Shown here: positions 45,692 to 57,321 of the stretch, in pieces | Layout of the letters: each line of letters starts with the position of its first letter | How positions within the stretch are numbered: the first letter of the stretch is position 1 | Source: Deinobacterium chartae | GTDB lineage: Bacteria > Deinococcota > Deinococci > Deinococcales > Deinococcaceae | DNA length: 64,000 bases | Reading direction: 5' to 3' | Assembly (NCBI RefSeq): GCF_014202645.1 | Contig: NZ_JACHHG010000004.1 | Location: 248,001-312,000, forward strand | Notes under the pieces: generated by a model | Databases searched by the model: none | The model's input: the letters and a program-made list of their open reading frames with translations, nothing else | What the model was told of the DNA's origin: nothing | Program-made: the position numbers and the translations under genes

Positions 45692-46771
45692 TCAGTTGCG
45701 GGCCAGCACCTTGCCGGTGGTGTCGCGCACCTCGAGGCGGGTGAAGCGGCCCTCGACCGGCACCGACACCCAGGGGCTCACCAGCGCCTGAGTGGTGATC
45801 TGGCCGGGACGCGGCTCGCGGACCTCGACGGTCAGGATCAGCGTGTCGTTCTCGGCGCGGGCGCTGCGGTAGGTCAGGCCGTAGCCGCCGTTGGGCCGCT
45901 GGCCCAGGAAGAAGGTCGCGACGCTGTAACGCCCGAAGTCGATGCTGGGCGTAGCCGGCGCCGGGATCAGGCTGGCGTTGGCCGTGCGCCAGGTCTGGGC
46001 GAAGCTCGAGGCGCTGTTGTCCAGAACGGCGCGCGCTCCGCTATCCGAGTGGCCGCTTTGGCTGCCCGAGCGGACCTCGCCGGTGCGCACGCTGCCTATG
46101 CCGGGAACCGTGCCGCCCAGCACGTCCACCGGGATGCCGCGCTGCACCATCAGGCCGGTTTGCAGGTACTTCTCGGGTTTGGGTTCGACCGCCAGCGGAC
46201 GGTCGGGCAGGTCAGCGCTGGGCAATACGGCGACCGCCAGCGGTCCCTGGCCCTGCAGGCTACGGGCCAGCGCGTCGGCCTCGGCGTTGGTGAGCGCACC
46301 GGCTCCCCGCAGGCCGGTGTTCTCGACCGGGCGCACGCTGCCGCCCGCATTGGCACCGAGCGCGCCGGACAGCTTGAACCAGCGGTTGCCGTCGGTGTAG
46401 TACACGGCTTCTACCTGACCCTTGGTGCGCAGCACCAAGTTGCTGCTGAGCGGAACCGAGGTGACGCTGAAGCGCTCGCCGAGCGCGGTGGTTCCGGCGC
46501 GGAAGGTGCTGCGGCCGTTGACCGCCAGGGTGCCCTTGAGGTTGAAGGCGTCCTTGCTCAGGTTTTCTTTCAGGGTCACCACCTCGGTGCCGATCTTGAC
46601 GTCCTGTGCAAGCTGGTTGCCGCGCAGCTCGCCGTAGAACCACACGATGCGGTCGCGGGCGTCGCCGTACAGCAGGACATCGTGCACCTCGAGGCGTGTG
46701 GGGGCGGTGGTCATGTTGCACGAAGCCAGTGAGGCGCCGAGCAGCAGCGTGGCGGGGAGGGTCTTCTTCAT
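45692..46771 (-). CDS. lipoprotein with C-terminal PrcB-like domain
   Basis: A 359-residue protein. Lipobox LGASLASC lies near residue 18, so it is lipid-anchored. The middle is unassigned. The last ~110 residues (RYSVATFFLGQRPNGGYGLTYRSARAENDTLILTVEVREP) match the PrcB C-terminal domain, named from a Treponema protease complex; its general role is unclear. ATG 46771 is preferred over GTG 46777 because TAGGAT ends 6 nt before it. Confidence 0.82.
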   Translation of the reverse strand: MKKTLPATLLLGASLASCNMTTAPTRLEVHDVLLYGDARDRIVWFYGELRGNQLAQDVKIGTEVVTLKENLSKDAFNLKGTLAVNGRSTFRAGTTALGERFSVTSVPLSSNLVLRTKGQVEAVYYTDGNRWFKLSGALGANAGGSVRPVENTGLRGAGALTNAEADALARSLQGQGPLAVAVLPSADLPDRPLAVEPKPEKYLQTGLMVQRGIPVDVLGGTVPGIGSVRTGEVRSGSQSGHSDSGARAVLDNSASSFAQTWRTANASLIPAPATPSIDFGRYSVATFFLGQRPNGGYGLTYRSARAENDTLILTVEVREPRPGQITTQALVSPWVSVPVEGRFTRLEVRDTTGKVLARN

Positions 46772-46777
46772 GCTCAC

Positions 46778-46783
46778 ATCCTA
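46778..46783 (-). promoter_or_regulatory. leaderless-type -10 (TAGGAT) of the PrcB-domain gene
   Basis: TAGGAT ends 6 nt before ATG 46771 on the minus strand. Confidence 0.5.
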
Positions 46784-46918
46784 AGAAGTGAGCCTGACGA
46801 CAGAATTAAGCGCGTCTTAATGTTGCCTCCAGCCCTACGCGCTCCGTGAATGTGAAGCGCGTACGAAAGGCTTTAACAGCCTTAGGCATGATGTCAAGTT
46901 CGGATCAGCTGAACACGC

Positions 46919-46924
46919 TAAGGT
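46919..46924 (+). promoter_or_regulatory. leaderless-type -10 (TAAGGT) of the small exported protein
   Basis: TAAGGT ends 7 nt before ATG 46932. Confidence 0.5.
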
Positions 46925-46931
46925 AAGTCCC

Positions 46932-47318
46932 ATGCGAAAGATGCTCTTCATCACCGCTTCGACCCTGACCGCTCTCGCTCTGACTCAGGCTTCGGCCCAG
47001 GATTTCAGCGTCGGTGCCCGCTTCGGCTCCGAGTACGGTGGAGCCGGCCTCGAGGCCCAGCTTGGCCTGAACCGGAACCTCTCGGCCCACATCGGCGTGG
47101 GTCAGGACCGCATTGCGGGCGGCCTGTCGTACTTCCTGCCCAACGCTCACTACCTGCGGGCCTCGGTGAACGGGGGCAACAACGTTCCTGCCGGCGTGAC
47201 CACCATGATCGGCCACCGCTTCAACAGCAGCAACTACTACATCGACGTTGAGGGCGGCCTGAACTGGCGCAACGGTGTCAGCCCGACCGTGGGCGCGGGC
47301 TTCGGCTTCCGCTTCTGA
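46932..47318 (+). CDS. small outer-membrane-like beta-barrel protein
   Basis: 128 residues. The signal peptide ends at ASA near residue 22. The mature part is all short amphipathic strands with Gly/Asn turns (FSVGARFGSEYG, LEAQLGLNRNLSAHIGVG, YYIDVEGGLNW, TVGAGFGFRF) and ends in Phe, the usual outer-membrane barrel signal. Eight strands would fit. Deinococcus has an outer membrane-like layer; location is inferred. Confidence 0.75.
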   Translation: MRKMLFITASTLTALALTQASAQDFSVGARFGSEYGGAGLEAQLGLNRNLSAHIGVGQDRIAGGLSYFLPNAHYLRASVNGGNNVPAGVTTMIGHRFNSSNYYIDVEGGLNWRNGVSPTVGAGFGFRF

Positions 47319-47352
47319 GGGGCCTGCCCCGCGCGGGCCTCTGAAACCAGCC

Positions 47353-47378
47353 AAAAGGCGGCCGCACGGCCGCCTTTT
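47353..47378. terminator. bidirectional intrinsic terminator
   Basis: AAAAGGCGGCCG/CGGCCGCCTTTT arms around CA, between convergent barrel and VOC genes; U-tract in both directions. Confidence 0.88.
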
Positions 47379-47390
47379 CAGGTCCGGCCC

Positions 47391-47864
47391 TCAGGAAGTC
47401 AGGTCTTCGCGGGGCCAGGCGGCCTCGAGCAGCAGACCGTTGTTGTCCCGAAACAGCATGTCGTGCACGTCGCCCTGGGTCATCACATCGGTGACGGTGA
47501 CCCCGGCGGCCAGCAGGCGCCTGCGCAGCGCGAGCCCGGCCTGCTCGTCGGGCAGCCGCAGGGCGATATGGTGCAGCGCTCCCAGTTCGGGCAAAAACAC
47601 CAGACCGTGCTCGAGCGGGTAGGCCACCACGTTGGCGTCCGGATGCTCGAAAAAGTGCAGTGAAACCGGAGTGTCCCCGCCCAGGGAGAACAGGCTGTGC
47701 CGACCGTGCAGCGCGGTCGCCGGGCCGGTGGCGGTGACCGCGAGGCCCAGCAGCCCGTGATAGAAGCGCGTGGTCGCCTCGAGGTCCGGGGTGACCAGCG
47801 CGATGTGATGTACGCCGCTCCAGGGAAAGCCGCTTTGCCGGGTGGATTCGCCGGGTTCGATCAT
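47391..47864 (-). CDS. VOC (glyoxalase/dioxygenase) family protein
   Basis: 157 residues with two beta-alpha-beta-beta-beta modules. Candidate metal ligands are His in GVHHIALVTPDLE, Glu or His in SLHFFEHP, His in ALHHIALRLPD and Glu in GLLLEAAW. This resembles ring-cleaving dioxygenase or glyoxalase I-like members, but the substrate is unknown. GGAGGT precedes the ATG. Confidence 0.88.
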   Translation of the reverse strand: MIEPGESTRQSGFPWSGVHHIALVTPDLEATTRFYHGLLGLAVTATGPATALHGRHSLFSLGGDTPVSLHFFEHPDANVVAYPLEHGLVFLPELGALHHIALRLPDEQAGLALRRRLLAAGVTVTDVMTQGDVHDMLFRDNNGLLLEAAWPREDLTS

Positions 47865-47927
47865 GCTGACCTCCGTGACGCTTGAGCCGGATCAGAGCCG
47901 TGCCGCAGTTCTAGCACGTCGGCCCGG

Positions 47928-47983
47928 CCTCGCGCCTTTCGCGCTGCTTCACGCTCCCGGGGAGCAGCGCGAAAGGCGCGAGG
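47928..47983. terminator. long palindrome downstream of recN
   Basis: Perfect 21-bp arms (47928-47948, 47963-47983), 14-nt loop, no U-tract, just 3 bp beyond the recN stop. Not a convergent junction: the next gene on the left is also on the minus strand. Confidence 0.55.
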
Positions 47984-47986
47984 CGG

Positions 47987-49576
47987 CTAGCGGGCCAGCA
48001 GCTCGCGGGCGTGCTCGAGCGCCGCTGCCGACGCGCTGCCCGAGAGCAGCCGTGCCAGCTCCAGCAGCCGTTCCTCACCCTGCAACAGGCGCACGGCGGT
48101 CTCGGTGCGCCCGGCCTCGGTCACGCGTTTCTCGACCAGGTAGTGGTGGTCGGCGCGCGCAGCGATCTGCGCGAGGTGCGTGACCACCATCACCTGCCTC
48201 GAGGCGGACAGGCCCGCGAGTTGCTCGGCGACCGCGAGTGCCGCGGCCCCGCCGATCCCGGCGTCGACCTCGTCGAAGATCACCGTGTCGGTCTCGGCCC
48301 CCAGCACGGTGGACAGGGCCAGCATCACCCGCGAGAGCTCGCCGCCCGAGGCGATGCTGGACAGCGCTCCCAGCGGCTCGCCCGGGTTGGCCGAGAAGCT
48401 GATCTCGACCTCCTCGAGACCGTAGGGCCCCGGTTCGGGCAGCGCGCGCAGCGTGAACTCGAGGCGGGCCTGGGGCATGCCGAGCTGACGCACCACCGCC
48501 ACCAGCCGCTCGGCTAAGGGTCCGGCTGCCTGCGTGCGCGCGCGAGAGAGCGCTTCCCCGGCCTGCTGCAGCTCGCCGGTGAGCGCGCGCAGTTCGTCCT
48601 CGAGGCCCTGCAAGTCCGCCTCGTCGCGGCGCAACTGCTCGAGCTGCTCGGTCAGGGCGCGCTGGTAGGCCAGCACGTCCTCAAGGCCGGGGCCGTACTT
48701 GCTCTGCAGCCGGGCGAGCTGCGACAGGCGGGCTTCGGTCTCGGCCAGGGCCTGCGGATCAGGAGCGCTCTCCTCGGAGATGCCGCGCAGTTCCCCTGCG
48801 ATGGCCTGCAGGCTCGACTGCAGCTCTTTGAGTTCGCCCAGGAGCTCGCTCGAGGCGCGATCGAAGCGCGCGCTGCCCGAGAGGGCCCGAATCGCCTCGC
48901 CGATCAGGCTCTCGGCACTCACGTCGGCCTCGGAGAGCAGTTCGAGGGCGCTGGTGGCCCCCGAGGCGATGGCCTCGAGGTTCGAGAGCCGGCGCAGTTC
49001 CTCCTGCAACGGTGCGTCCTCGCCGGGGCGGGGGCGGACTGCCTCGATCTCCTGCCACTGGTACTCGAGCAGGTCAAGCTGGCGGGCGCGGTCGCGCTCG
49101 CTCTCCTGCAGGTGACGCAGGCGCTCGCGCGCCGCGCGCCAGCGCTCGAAGGTCGCGCGGTAAGCGGCAGGCTCGCCGCCCAGCGTGCCGTCGAGGTACT
49201 CGCGGTGCTGCCTGGGGTTGAGCAGTGCCTGGGCCGCGTGCTGCCCGTGAATGGTCAGGCGTTCGCCGACCCGGGCCCCCAGTTCGCGCAGCGACACCAC
49301 CTCGCCGTCGATGCGGGCGTTGCCGCGTCCCTGAGCGGTCACGCGCCTCGAGGCGCTCTCTTCGTCCCACCAGCCGGTGACCAGCAGGCTGTCCTCGCCG
49401 GAGCGCACCATGTCGGCGCTGGCACGCCCGCCCAAGAGCAGGCTTAAGGCGTCCACCAAGATGCTCTTGCCCGCTCCGGTTTCGCCGGTGAAAACGCTGA
49501 ATCCGGGATGCAGGTCCAGTTCCAGACGGTCGATGATGGCGAGGTGTTCGACCTCGAGGCGCGTGAGGGTTGTCAC
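47987..49576 (-). CDS. recN: RecN, DNA-repair SMC-like ATPase
   Basis: A 529-residue protein with head and coiled-coil architecture: Walker A GETGAGKS at 31-38, two helical coiled-coil stretches (about 150-360), and the C-terminal head with LSRVMLALS (signature) and TVIFDEVDAGIGG (Walker B). It tethers broken DNA in double-strand-break repair, central to Deinococcus radioresistance. GTG 49576 is set by TATCAT 6 nt upstream. No radiation/desiccation response palindrome is seen before it. Confidence 0.96.
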   Translation of the reverse strand: MTTLTRLEVEHLAIIDRLELDLHPGFSVFTGETGAGKSILVDALSLLLGGRASADMVRSGEDSLLVTGWWDEESASRRVTAQGRGNARIDGEVVSLRELGARVGERLTIHGQHAAQALLNPRQHREYLDGTLGGEPAAYRATFERWRAARERLRHLQESERDRARQLDLLEYQWQEIEAVRPRPGEDAPLQEELRRLSNLEAIASGATSALELLSEADVSAESLIGEAIRALSGSARFDRASSELLGELKELQSSLQAIAGELRGISEESAPDPQALAETEARLSQLARLQSKYGPGLEDVLAYQRALTEQLEQLRRDEADLQGLEDELRALTGELQQAGEALSRARTQAAGPLAERLVAVVRQLGMPQARLEFTLRALPEPGPYGLEEVEISFSANPGEPLGALSSIASGGELSRVMLALSTVLGAETDTVIFDEVDAGIGGAAALAVAEQLAGLSASRQVMVVTHLAQIAARADHHYLVEKRVTEAGRTETAVRLLQGEERLLELARLLSGSASAAALEHARELLAR

Positions 49577-49582
49577 CCGAGC

Positions 49583-49588
49583 ATGATA
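49583..49588 (-). promoter_or_regulatory. leaderless-type -10 (TATCAT) of recN
   Basis: TATCAT ends 6 nt before GTG 49576 on the minus strand. Confidence 0.5.
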
Positions 49589-49653
49589 GCAAAGCGTTTA
49601 TGGTGTGAGCGTAAGGCTTGCGGGGGTTCGGGAGCCCGCGCGGCCTCGAGGTC

Positions 49654-49681
49654 AAAAAAAGCGGCCCCCTGAGGGAGCCGC
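49654..49681 (-). terminator. intrinsic terminator of acnA
   Basis: Imperfect GC stem (GCGGC with CCGC on the far side) followed on the minus strand by seven T. Confidence 0.8.
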
Positions 49682-49701
49682 CTGCGGGTGGGTTCGGGGG
49701 C

Positions 49702-52419
<2,718 letters not shown>

Positions 52420-52468
52420 CTCGTCTCCTCCTGCCCGAACAGGGTTCGGGTCCTAAACTGCTGCACCT

Positions 52469-52496
52469 ATCATACTGCCCGCTCTGCAGGCGTAAA
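52469..52496 (-). promoter_or_regulatory. acnA promoter
   Basis: Minus strand TTTACG (52491-52496), 16 nt, TATGAT (52469-52474). Confidence 0.45.
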
Positions 52497-52626
52497 GTCG
52501 GGCCTTAACCGTAGGCTTGGTACCGGCTGAGGAACAGCGGGTTTTGTCGGGCCCGACGCGCATCCTCGAGGTGGAACTACGGGCTTGGTACCTCTTGTGG
52601 CGGCGGTGAAGACGCGGTATCTTATT

Positions 52627-52645
52627 AGTAATGATTCCTATTACT
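52627..52645. promoter_or_regulatory. palindromic operator upstream of the P1B ATPase
   Basis: AGTAAT (52627-52632) and ATTACT (52640-52645), a 6-7-6 inverted repeat, the AT-rich form used by Fur/PerR/MntR and ArsR-type metal regulators. It lies just downstream of TATCTT, a likely -10, and 19 bp before GTG 52664. Confidence 0.5.
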
Positions 52646-52663
52646 GGAATCCAGGAGGCTCCC

Positions 52664-54565
52664 GTGATTCAAACCGCTTCTTCGCCCCGCTCCTCCAGGC
52701 CCGCCTCCGGCACCTCTGACCCCGTTCGGCGGGCGCTGATCCTGACCCTGATCACCCTGCTCGCCCTGCTCGCGGGCTGGCTGCTGCAGGGCCCCCTCGA
52801 GACCGCCGCTTTCGTGGTGGCCTATCTCGCCGGAGGCGTCCCGGCCGCCACCGAGGCCCTCCGGTCGCTGCGCAGCGAACGCAAGCTCGACGTGGACCTG
52901 CTGATGGTGCTCGCCGCCCTGGGGGCAGCCTCGATCGGTCAGGCCCTCGACGGGGCCATCTTGCTGTTCTTGTTCAGCCTCTCCAACACCCTGCAAGACT
53001 GGGCCATGGGGCGCACCCGGCGCGCCATCGAAGCCCTGGGACGGCTCAGCCCGCAAGAGGCCAGCGTGCGCCGGAGCGGCCACGAACAGCGCGTTCCCCT
53101 GAACGAACTGCGCGTGGGGGACACCTTGATTCTCAAGCCCGGCGAGCGCGTACCCGCCGACGCGGAGGTACTGCTGGGCAGGTCGAGCCTCGACGAGAGC
53201 GCCATCACCGGCGAGAGCGTTCCGGTGGACAAGGCTCCGGGTGCGCACCTCGCCTCGGGAACGGTGAACCTCGAGGGCTACCTCGAGGCCCGCGTGCTGC
53301 GTCCTGCCGGGGAATCCACGCTGGCACGGCTGATCCGCATGGTCGAGAGCGCGCAGGCCGCCAAGTCGCCGGTCGAGACCCTGGCCGACCGCTGGGAGAG
53401 CCCGTATGCCACCGCCGTGCTGGCCGCGACCCCGCTGGTATTCGCCGCGCTGCACTACCTGGGCGGGCTGCCCGCCGACGCGGCGTGGTACCGCGCCATG
53501 ACCTTTATGGTGGTTGCCAGCCCCTGCGCGGTGGTGATCTCCACACCCGCCGTGATGCTCTCGGCCATGGCCGCCGCCGCGCGCGGCGGCGTGCTGTTCA
53601 AGAGTGCCGCCGCGCTCGAGGCCCTCTCCCGGGTGCGCAGCGTGGCCTTTGACAAGACCGGGACGCTGACCACCGGGCGCATGGAGCTGCTGGACCTCGA
53701 GGTGCCAGGAGGCCACGAGGAGCAGGCGCTGGCACTGGCCGCCGCGCTCGAGGGACGCAGCGAGCACCCGATTGCCCGCGCGATCACCCGGGCGGCCAGC
53801 GAGCGGGGTTTGAGCCCGGAACTCGCGCTCGAGGACGTGCAGGCGCTGCCCGGGCGCGGCATCACCGGGCTGCTGGCCGGAGAGGCCGTATGGGCCGGTA
53901 ACCTGCGCCTCGCTCAGGAGCGCGGCGCGGTTCTGGGCGCTGACCTCGAGGCCGCCGTGAAGCGCCTCGAGGTGCGTGGCCGCACCGTGGTGCTGCTCGG
54001 GCAGGAACGCCGGATCATCGCGCTGCTCGGCGTGGCCGACGCTCCGCGACCGCAGGCCGGAGCGGCCCTCGAGGCGCTGCGCCGCGCGGGCGTGACCCGG
54101 CTGGTGATGCTGACCGGCGACCGCCCGGGGCCGGCCCTCGAGGTGGCCCGTCAGGTCGGGGTGCAGGAGGTGCGCGCCGGGCTGCTGCCCGAGGACAAGC
54201 TGGCCGCGGTGCGGGCCCTGCCGCGTCCGGTGGCGGTGGTCGGAGACGGCGTGAACGACGCGCCCGCGCTGAGTGCCGCCGATTTGGGCATCGGCATGGC
54301 GCAGGGTACCGACGTGGCCCTCGAGAGCGCAGACGTGGTGTTGGCCCGCAACGACTTGAACAAGCTGGCCGCCGCGTGGCGGCTCTCGCGGGCAGCGCGC
54401 CGCACCGTGATCTTCAACCTGAGTTTCGCCTTCGCCATCATCGCGGTGGTCGGGACGCTCTCGGTGCTGGGACAGGTGCCGCTGCCCCTCGGCGTGATCG
54501 CGCACGAAGGCGGGACGGTCTTCGTGGTGTTCATGGGATTACGCCTGTTGCTCTACCGCGTCTAG
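52664..54565 (+). CDS. P1B-4-type heavy-metal exporting ATPase
   Basis: 633 residues. The metal-site motif in the sixth helix is SPCAVV, not CPC, and HEGGT occurs in the last helix pair; SPC plus HEGGT marks P1B-4 pumps (CoaT, CtpD, PfeT) that export Co2+ or Fe2+. DKTGTLT, TGES, SEHPIA and GDGVNDAP are intact, and no N-terminal metal-binding domain is present. GTG 52664 is chosen because CAGGAGG lies 8 nt before it; ATG 52631 lies inside the operator without a ribosome site. Confidence 0.92.
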   Translation: MIQTASSPRSSRPASGTSDPVRRALILTLITLLALLAGWLLQGPLETAAFVVAYLAGGVPAATEALRSLRSERKLDVDLLMVLAALGAASIGQALDGAILLFLFSLSNTLQDWAMGRTRRAIEALGRLSPQEASVRRSGHEQRVPLNELRVGDTLILKPGERVPADAEVLLGRSSLDESAITGESVPVDKAPGAHLASGTVNLEGYLEARVLRPAGESTLARLIRMVESAQAAKSPVETLADRWESPYATAVLAATPLVFAALHYLGGLPADAAWYRAMTFMVVASPCAVVISTPAVMLSAMAAAARGGVLFKSAAALEALSRVRSVAFDKTGTLTTGRMELLDLEVPGGHEEQALALAAALEGRSEHPIARAITRAASERGLSPELALEDVQALPGRGITGLLAGEAVWAGNLRLAQERGAVLGADLEAAVKRLEVRGRTVVLLGQERRIIALLGVADAPRPQAGAALEALRRAGVTRLVMLTGDRPGPALEVARQVGVQEVRAGLLPEDKLAAVRALPRPVAVVGDGVNDAPALSAADLGIGMAQGTDVALESADVVLARNDLNKLAAAWRLSRAARRTVIFNLSFAFAIIAVVGTLSVLGQVPLPLGVIAHEGGTVFVVFMGLRLLLYRV

Positions 54566-54611
54566 CCTCCGTTTAGGCCGGGTGGCGCTACCCTGCCCGC
54601 ACGGGGCGGGG

Positions 54612-54617
54612 TAGCGT
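54612..54617 (+). promoter_or_regulatory. leaderless-type -10 (TAGCGT) of the GNAT gene
   Basis: TAGCGT ends 6 nt before ATG 54624. Confidence 0.4.
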
Positions 54618-54623
54618 CGGGAC

Positions 54624-55430
54624 ATGCAACTCAACTCGCTCGGCTACCGCACCGACTTGATCTTCGCGCGCTTCGACGGCATTGTTGAGGACCTGGGAGA
54701 CGCCATACGCATCCGGAACCCCCGCAACCCCGACCACTACTACGGCAACTTGCTGGTGTTCGACCGTCCGCCGCGCCCGGGAGATCTGCCCGAGTGGGAG
54801 CAGCGCTTTGCCGAGTGCATCGGTGTGCCGCCCGAAGTCAAGCACCGTCTGTTCGGCTGGGACGCGCCCGACGGCACGACCGGCGAGATAGACGAGTTCC
54901 TCGAGGCGGGTTACACCCTGGACCGCTCGGTGGTGATGACCGCCGAGCGCCTGCACCCGCCCCGGCGGCCCAACCTCGAGGCCGAACTGCGCCCGCTGCG
55001 CAGCGATGAGGACTGGGCGCTGGCCCTCGAGAACCAGATCGCCTGCCGCGAGGCGCGCTGGGATGAGGACAGCTACCGCCCCTTTAAAGAGCGCCAGATG
55101 CGCCGCTACCGTGAGATGGCCGAGGCGGGCAGGGGAGCGTGGTTTGGGGCCTTCCTCGACGGGCGCGTGGTGGCCGACATGGGGATCTTCAGCGATGGCG
55201 AACTGGCGCGCTACCAGGCGGTCGGAACGCACCCGGACTACCGGGGCCGGGGCCTGTGTGGCACGCTGGTTCATTTCGTCGGCGAGTACGCGCGCCGTGA
55301 GCTGGGAGTCGCCAGGCTGGTGATCGTGGCCGACGACCACTACTTTGCCAAGGACATCTACCGCGCGGTGGGCTTCGAGCCGGTCGAGTACCAGGCTTCG
55401 CTGCTGCGTTCTCGTTCCAGCGGGGAATGA
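54624..55430 (+). CDS. GNAT acetyltransferase with N-terminal extension
   Basis: A 268-residue protein whose C-terminal GNAT domain has AVGTHPDYRGRGLCGTLVHFVGEY and VIVADDHYFAKDIYRAVGFEPVEYQ. The first ~120 residues (IRIRNPRNPDHYYGNLLVFDRPP) form the conserved first half seen in a large family of uncharacterised bacterial GNATs. Substrate unknown. Probably monocistronic; convergent with the reductase gene. Confidence 0.87.
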   Translation: MQLNSLGYRTDLIFARFDGIVEDLGDAIRIRNPRNPDHYYGNLLVFDRPPRPGDLPEWEQRFAECIGVPPEVKHRLFGWDAPDGTTGEIDEFLEAGYTLDRSVVMTAERLHPPRRPNLEAELRPLRSDEDWALALENQIACREARWDEDSYRPFKERQMRRYREMAEAGRGAWFGAFLDGRVVADMGIFSDGELARYQAVGTHPDYRGRGLCGTLVHFVGEYARRELGVARLVIVADDHYFAKDIYRAVGFEPVEYQASLLRSRSSGE

Positions 55431-55439
55431 CCGCAGCGC

Positions 55440-55455
55440 AGGGGCTCAGGCCCCT
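55440..55455. terminator. short hairpin at the GNAT/reductase junction
   Basis: AGGGGC and GCCCCT arms, 4-nt loop, overlapping the stop codon of the minus-strand gene. Confidence 0.35.
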
Positions 55456-56360
55456 TCTTCGGCGGCCGTGGTCTCGTGGGTTCCGGGCCGCAGCAGCCGG
55501 GGCAGCAACGCCTCGAGGCTGACCATCTCGAGGTCAAACGCGCGGGTGGCCGGACCCGGGTCGGCAGTGTTGCCCTCGAGCAGCATCGCGTACTGGTCCG
55601 GGGTGATCGGCGGGCGGGGCAGCAGTTGCATGGCCGGAACCGCCAGGTTCATGGCCCACAGCGGAATCCGGACCAGCGTCTTGCGCAGGCCCAGGGCCTG
55701 CAGTTCGAGCTTGAGCAGGTCGCTGAAGCTGTACACGGTGGGTCCGACCAGCTCAAAGGTCCGCCCCACCGTCTGCGGACGCTCGAGGGCCTGGGTAAAG
55801 GCGGCGGCCACGTCGCCTACCCACACCGGGCGAAACGGAAAGCGGCCGTCTCCGATCACCGGCACCACCGGGGCCGCCGAGACCAGGTTTTTCAGCACCC
55901 GCCCGAAAAAATCGTCACCGGGCCCGAAGATCAGGCTGGGGCGGAAGAGGGTAAAGGGCAGCCCCGAGGCTTTTACCAGCGCCTCGGCGCGCGCCTTGCT
56001 GCTCGAGTAGCGGCTGCGCGACTCCGGGTCGGCCCCCAGCGCGCTCATGTGCAGATAACGCGCGCCCAGCGGCCGGGCGGCCTCGAGGACGTTGCGCGTT
56101 CCCTCCACGTGCACCCGCTCGAAGGTCTGTGCGCCCTGCGGCGCGATGATGCCCACCAGGTGCACCACCGCCTGCGGGCGCTCGGCCTCGAGGCCCCGCC
56201 GGGTGGCGGCGGGGTCGGTCACGTTCAGGGCCAGGCCGCGTGCGCCGCCCACCTCGTGACCGTGCCTCGAGGCGGCCACGACCTCGTGCCCGGCGTGCAG
56301 CAGGTCCGCAACCACGCGCCTGCCGACAAAACCGCTTGCTCCGGTGACCAGGACTTTCAT
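55446..56360 (-). CDS. NAD(P)-binding atypical SDR (NDUFA9-like)
   Basis: 304 residues. The Rossmann loop [12 protein letters not shown] is near residues 4-15, with [10 protein letters not shown] and [34 protein letters not shown] following, the degenerate active-site form of the complex I NDUFA9/YfcH-like group. It may bind NADPH in quinone or carotenoid-related redox, but nothing proves this. GGAGGTGCGT precedes ATG 56360. It lies 17 bp after the Crp/Fnr gene, an operon. Confidence 0.88.
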   Translation of the reverse strand: MKVLVTGASGFVGRRVVADLLHAGHEVVAASRHGHEVGGARGLALNVTDPAATRRGLEAERPQAVVHLVGIIAPQGAQTFERVHVEGTRNVLEAARPLGARYLHMSALGADPESRSRYSSSKARAEALVKASGLPFTLFRPSLIFGPGDDFFGRVLKNLVSAAPVVPVIGDGRFPFRPVWVGDVAAAFTQALERPQTVGRTFELVGPTVYSFSDLLKLELQALGLRKTLVRIPLWAMNLAVPAMQLLPRPPITPDQYAMLLEGNTADPGPATRAFDLEMVSLEALLPRLLRPGTHETTAAEEGA

Positions 56361-56377
56361 ACGCACCTCCGGGGATT

Positions 56378-57043
56378 TCAAGATTGCCTGCCGGGTTTCG
56401 CACCGGGCAGGTGCAGCTTCGAGAGCAGCCCGGAGAGCTCCTCGAGGTTAAGCAGGGTGATGTGACGGTAGCCGGATTCGATCAGCCCGGCCTCGCGCAG
56501 TTCGGTCATGATCTTTGAGACGCTCTCGCGGGTGGAGGCGGTACCTTCGGCCAGCAGTTCGTGCGTGGCGCGCACGAACAGGTGGTTGCCCCGGTCCTCG
56601 CCGCCCAGCGGGGTGTCGGCCAGCTCGAGCAGGTAGCGCACCACCCGCTGTTTGAGGTCGCCGGTCTGCAGGTTGTACTCGTGCTGCATCGCGCGCCGCA
56701 GCTGCTCGCCCAGCGAGCGTACCACCTCCTGCAAGATGGGCCCACCCAGGGTCAATGGATCGAGTATTCGGACGAGTGCGCGGGTGAGCACTTCGACCTG
56801 ATGCTGGTACGTGCCGCCGTGCAGCGCGTCCTCGCCAAAAAAATCGCCGGGCAGCACGTGCCGCACGGTCAGGACCCGGCCGCGCGGGGTAACTTTGACC
56901 ACCCGCAGCAGCCCGGTTTCGGCGCGGTAAAGCCGCAGGGCGCGCTCGCCCTGAACGTACACGTGCTGTCCGCGCCGAAACCGCAGCGGAGCGTGCGGCA
57001 GGGCGGGCGCGGGAACCGGGCTGGAACGCTCGAGGGGATTCAC
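56378..57043 (-). CDS. Crp/Fnr-family transcription regulator
   Basis: 221 residues: an N-terminal cyclic-nucleotide-binding-type jelly roll ([26 protein letters not shown]), a dimer helix and a C-terminal winged helix-turn-helix ([33 protein letters not shown]). No cysteine cluster for Fe-S, so not classical FNR. It is like deinococcal Crp-family regulators. GTG 57043 start. It may regulate the reductase gene downstream and the divergent HMG-CoA-lyase operon 278 bp away. Confidence 0.9.
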   Translation of the reverse strand: MNPLERSSPVPAPALPHAPLRFRRGQHVYVQGERALRLYRAETGLLRVVKVTPRGRVLTVRHVLPGDFFGEDALHGGTYQHQVEVLTRALVRILDPLTLGGPILQEVVRSLGEQLRRAMQHEYNLQTGDLKQRVVRYLLELADTPLGGEDRGNHLFVRATHELLAEGTASTRESVSKIMTELREAGLIESGYRHITLLNLEELSGLLSKLHLPGAKPGRQS

Positions 57044-57308
57044 GCTTGACCTGCACAGGGCCTCGAGCGGCTTGAAGGCCTCGGGGGTAGGGCGGCACAG
57101 GCATTGAGGGCTCTGTGATCCGATGGGGGCTTTCCGGTGGGCTTGGACACGTGCTGAACTCCCGGGCCGCTGGCGCTGTATCCCCTTTGTACAATCCCCC
57201 TCCGGGCGTGTCGGTATGATGCGACACAGCGGCCAAGCTGCGTTTTTTTCCGTCGCGGAAGTGCATGGCAGCGCGATCCGGCTTTCGATGCGTTTCCCCG
57301 CAGCGCTC
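57044..57308. promoter_or_regulatory. divergent control region of the Crp/Fnr and lyase operons
   Basis: Contains TACAAT at 57190-57195 and a 20-bp inverted repeat, GTGTCG-8-CGACAC (57208-57227), about 95 bp before the lyase start. The repeat looks like a regulator site but does not match the TGTGA-N6-TCACA Crp consensus. No gene is seen in the region. Confidence 0.4.
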
Positions 57309-57314
57309 TATACT
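57309..57314 (+). promoter_or_regulatory. leaderless-type -10 (TATACT) of the lyase operon
   Basis: TATACT ends 7 nt before ATG 57322. Confidence 0.55.
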
Positions 57315-57321
57315 GCAAGGC

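Noticed and set aside
49577-49701. Radiation/desiccation response motif before recN
   Set aside because: No 17-bp TTATG-type palindrome is visible here or before recO.
52631-52663. ATG 52631 as start of the P1B ATPase
   Set aside because: Lies inside the palindromic operator with no ribosome site; GTG 52664 has CAGGAGG at proper distance.
52664-54565. Zn/Cd/Pb identity (CadA/ZntA) for the P-type ATPase
   Set aside because: Motif is SPC not CPC and HEGGT is present, which marks the P1B-4 group.
57108-57130. Crp-type site TGTGATCCGATG
   Set aside because: Only one half matches TGTGA; the second half TCACA is absent.
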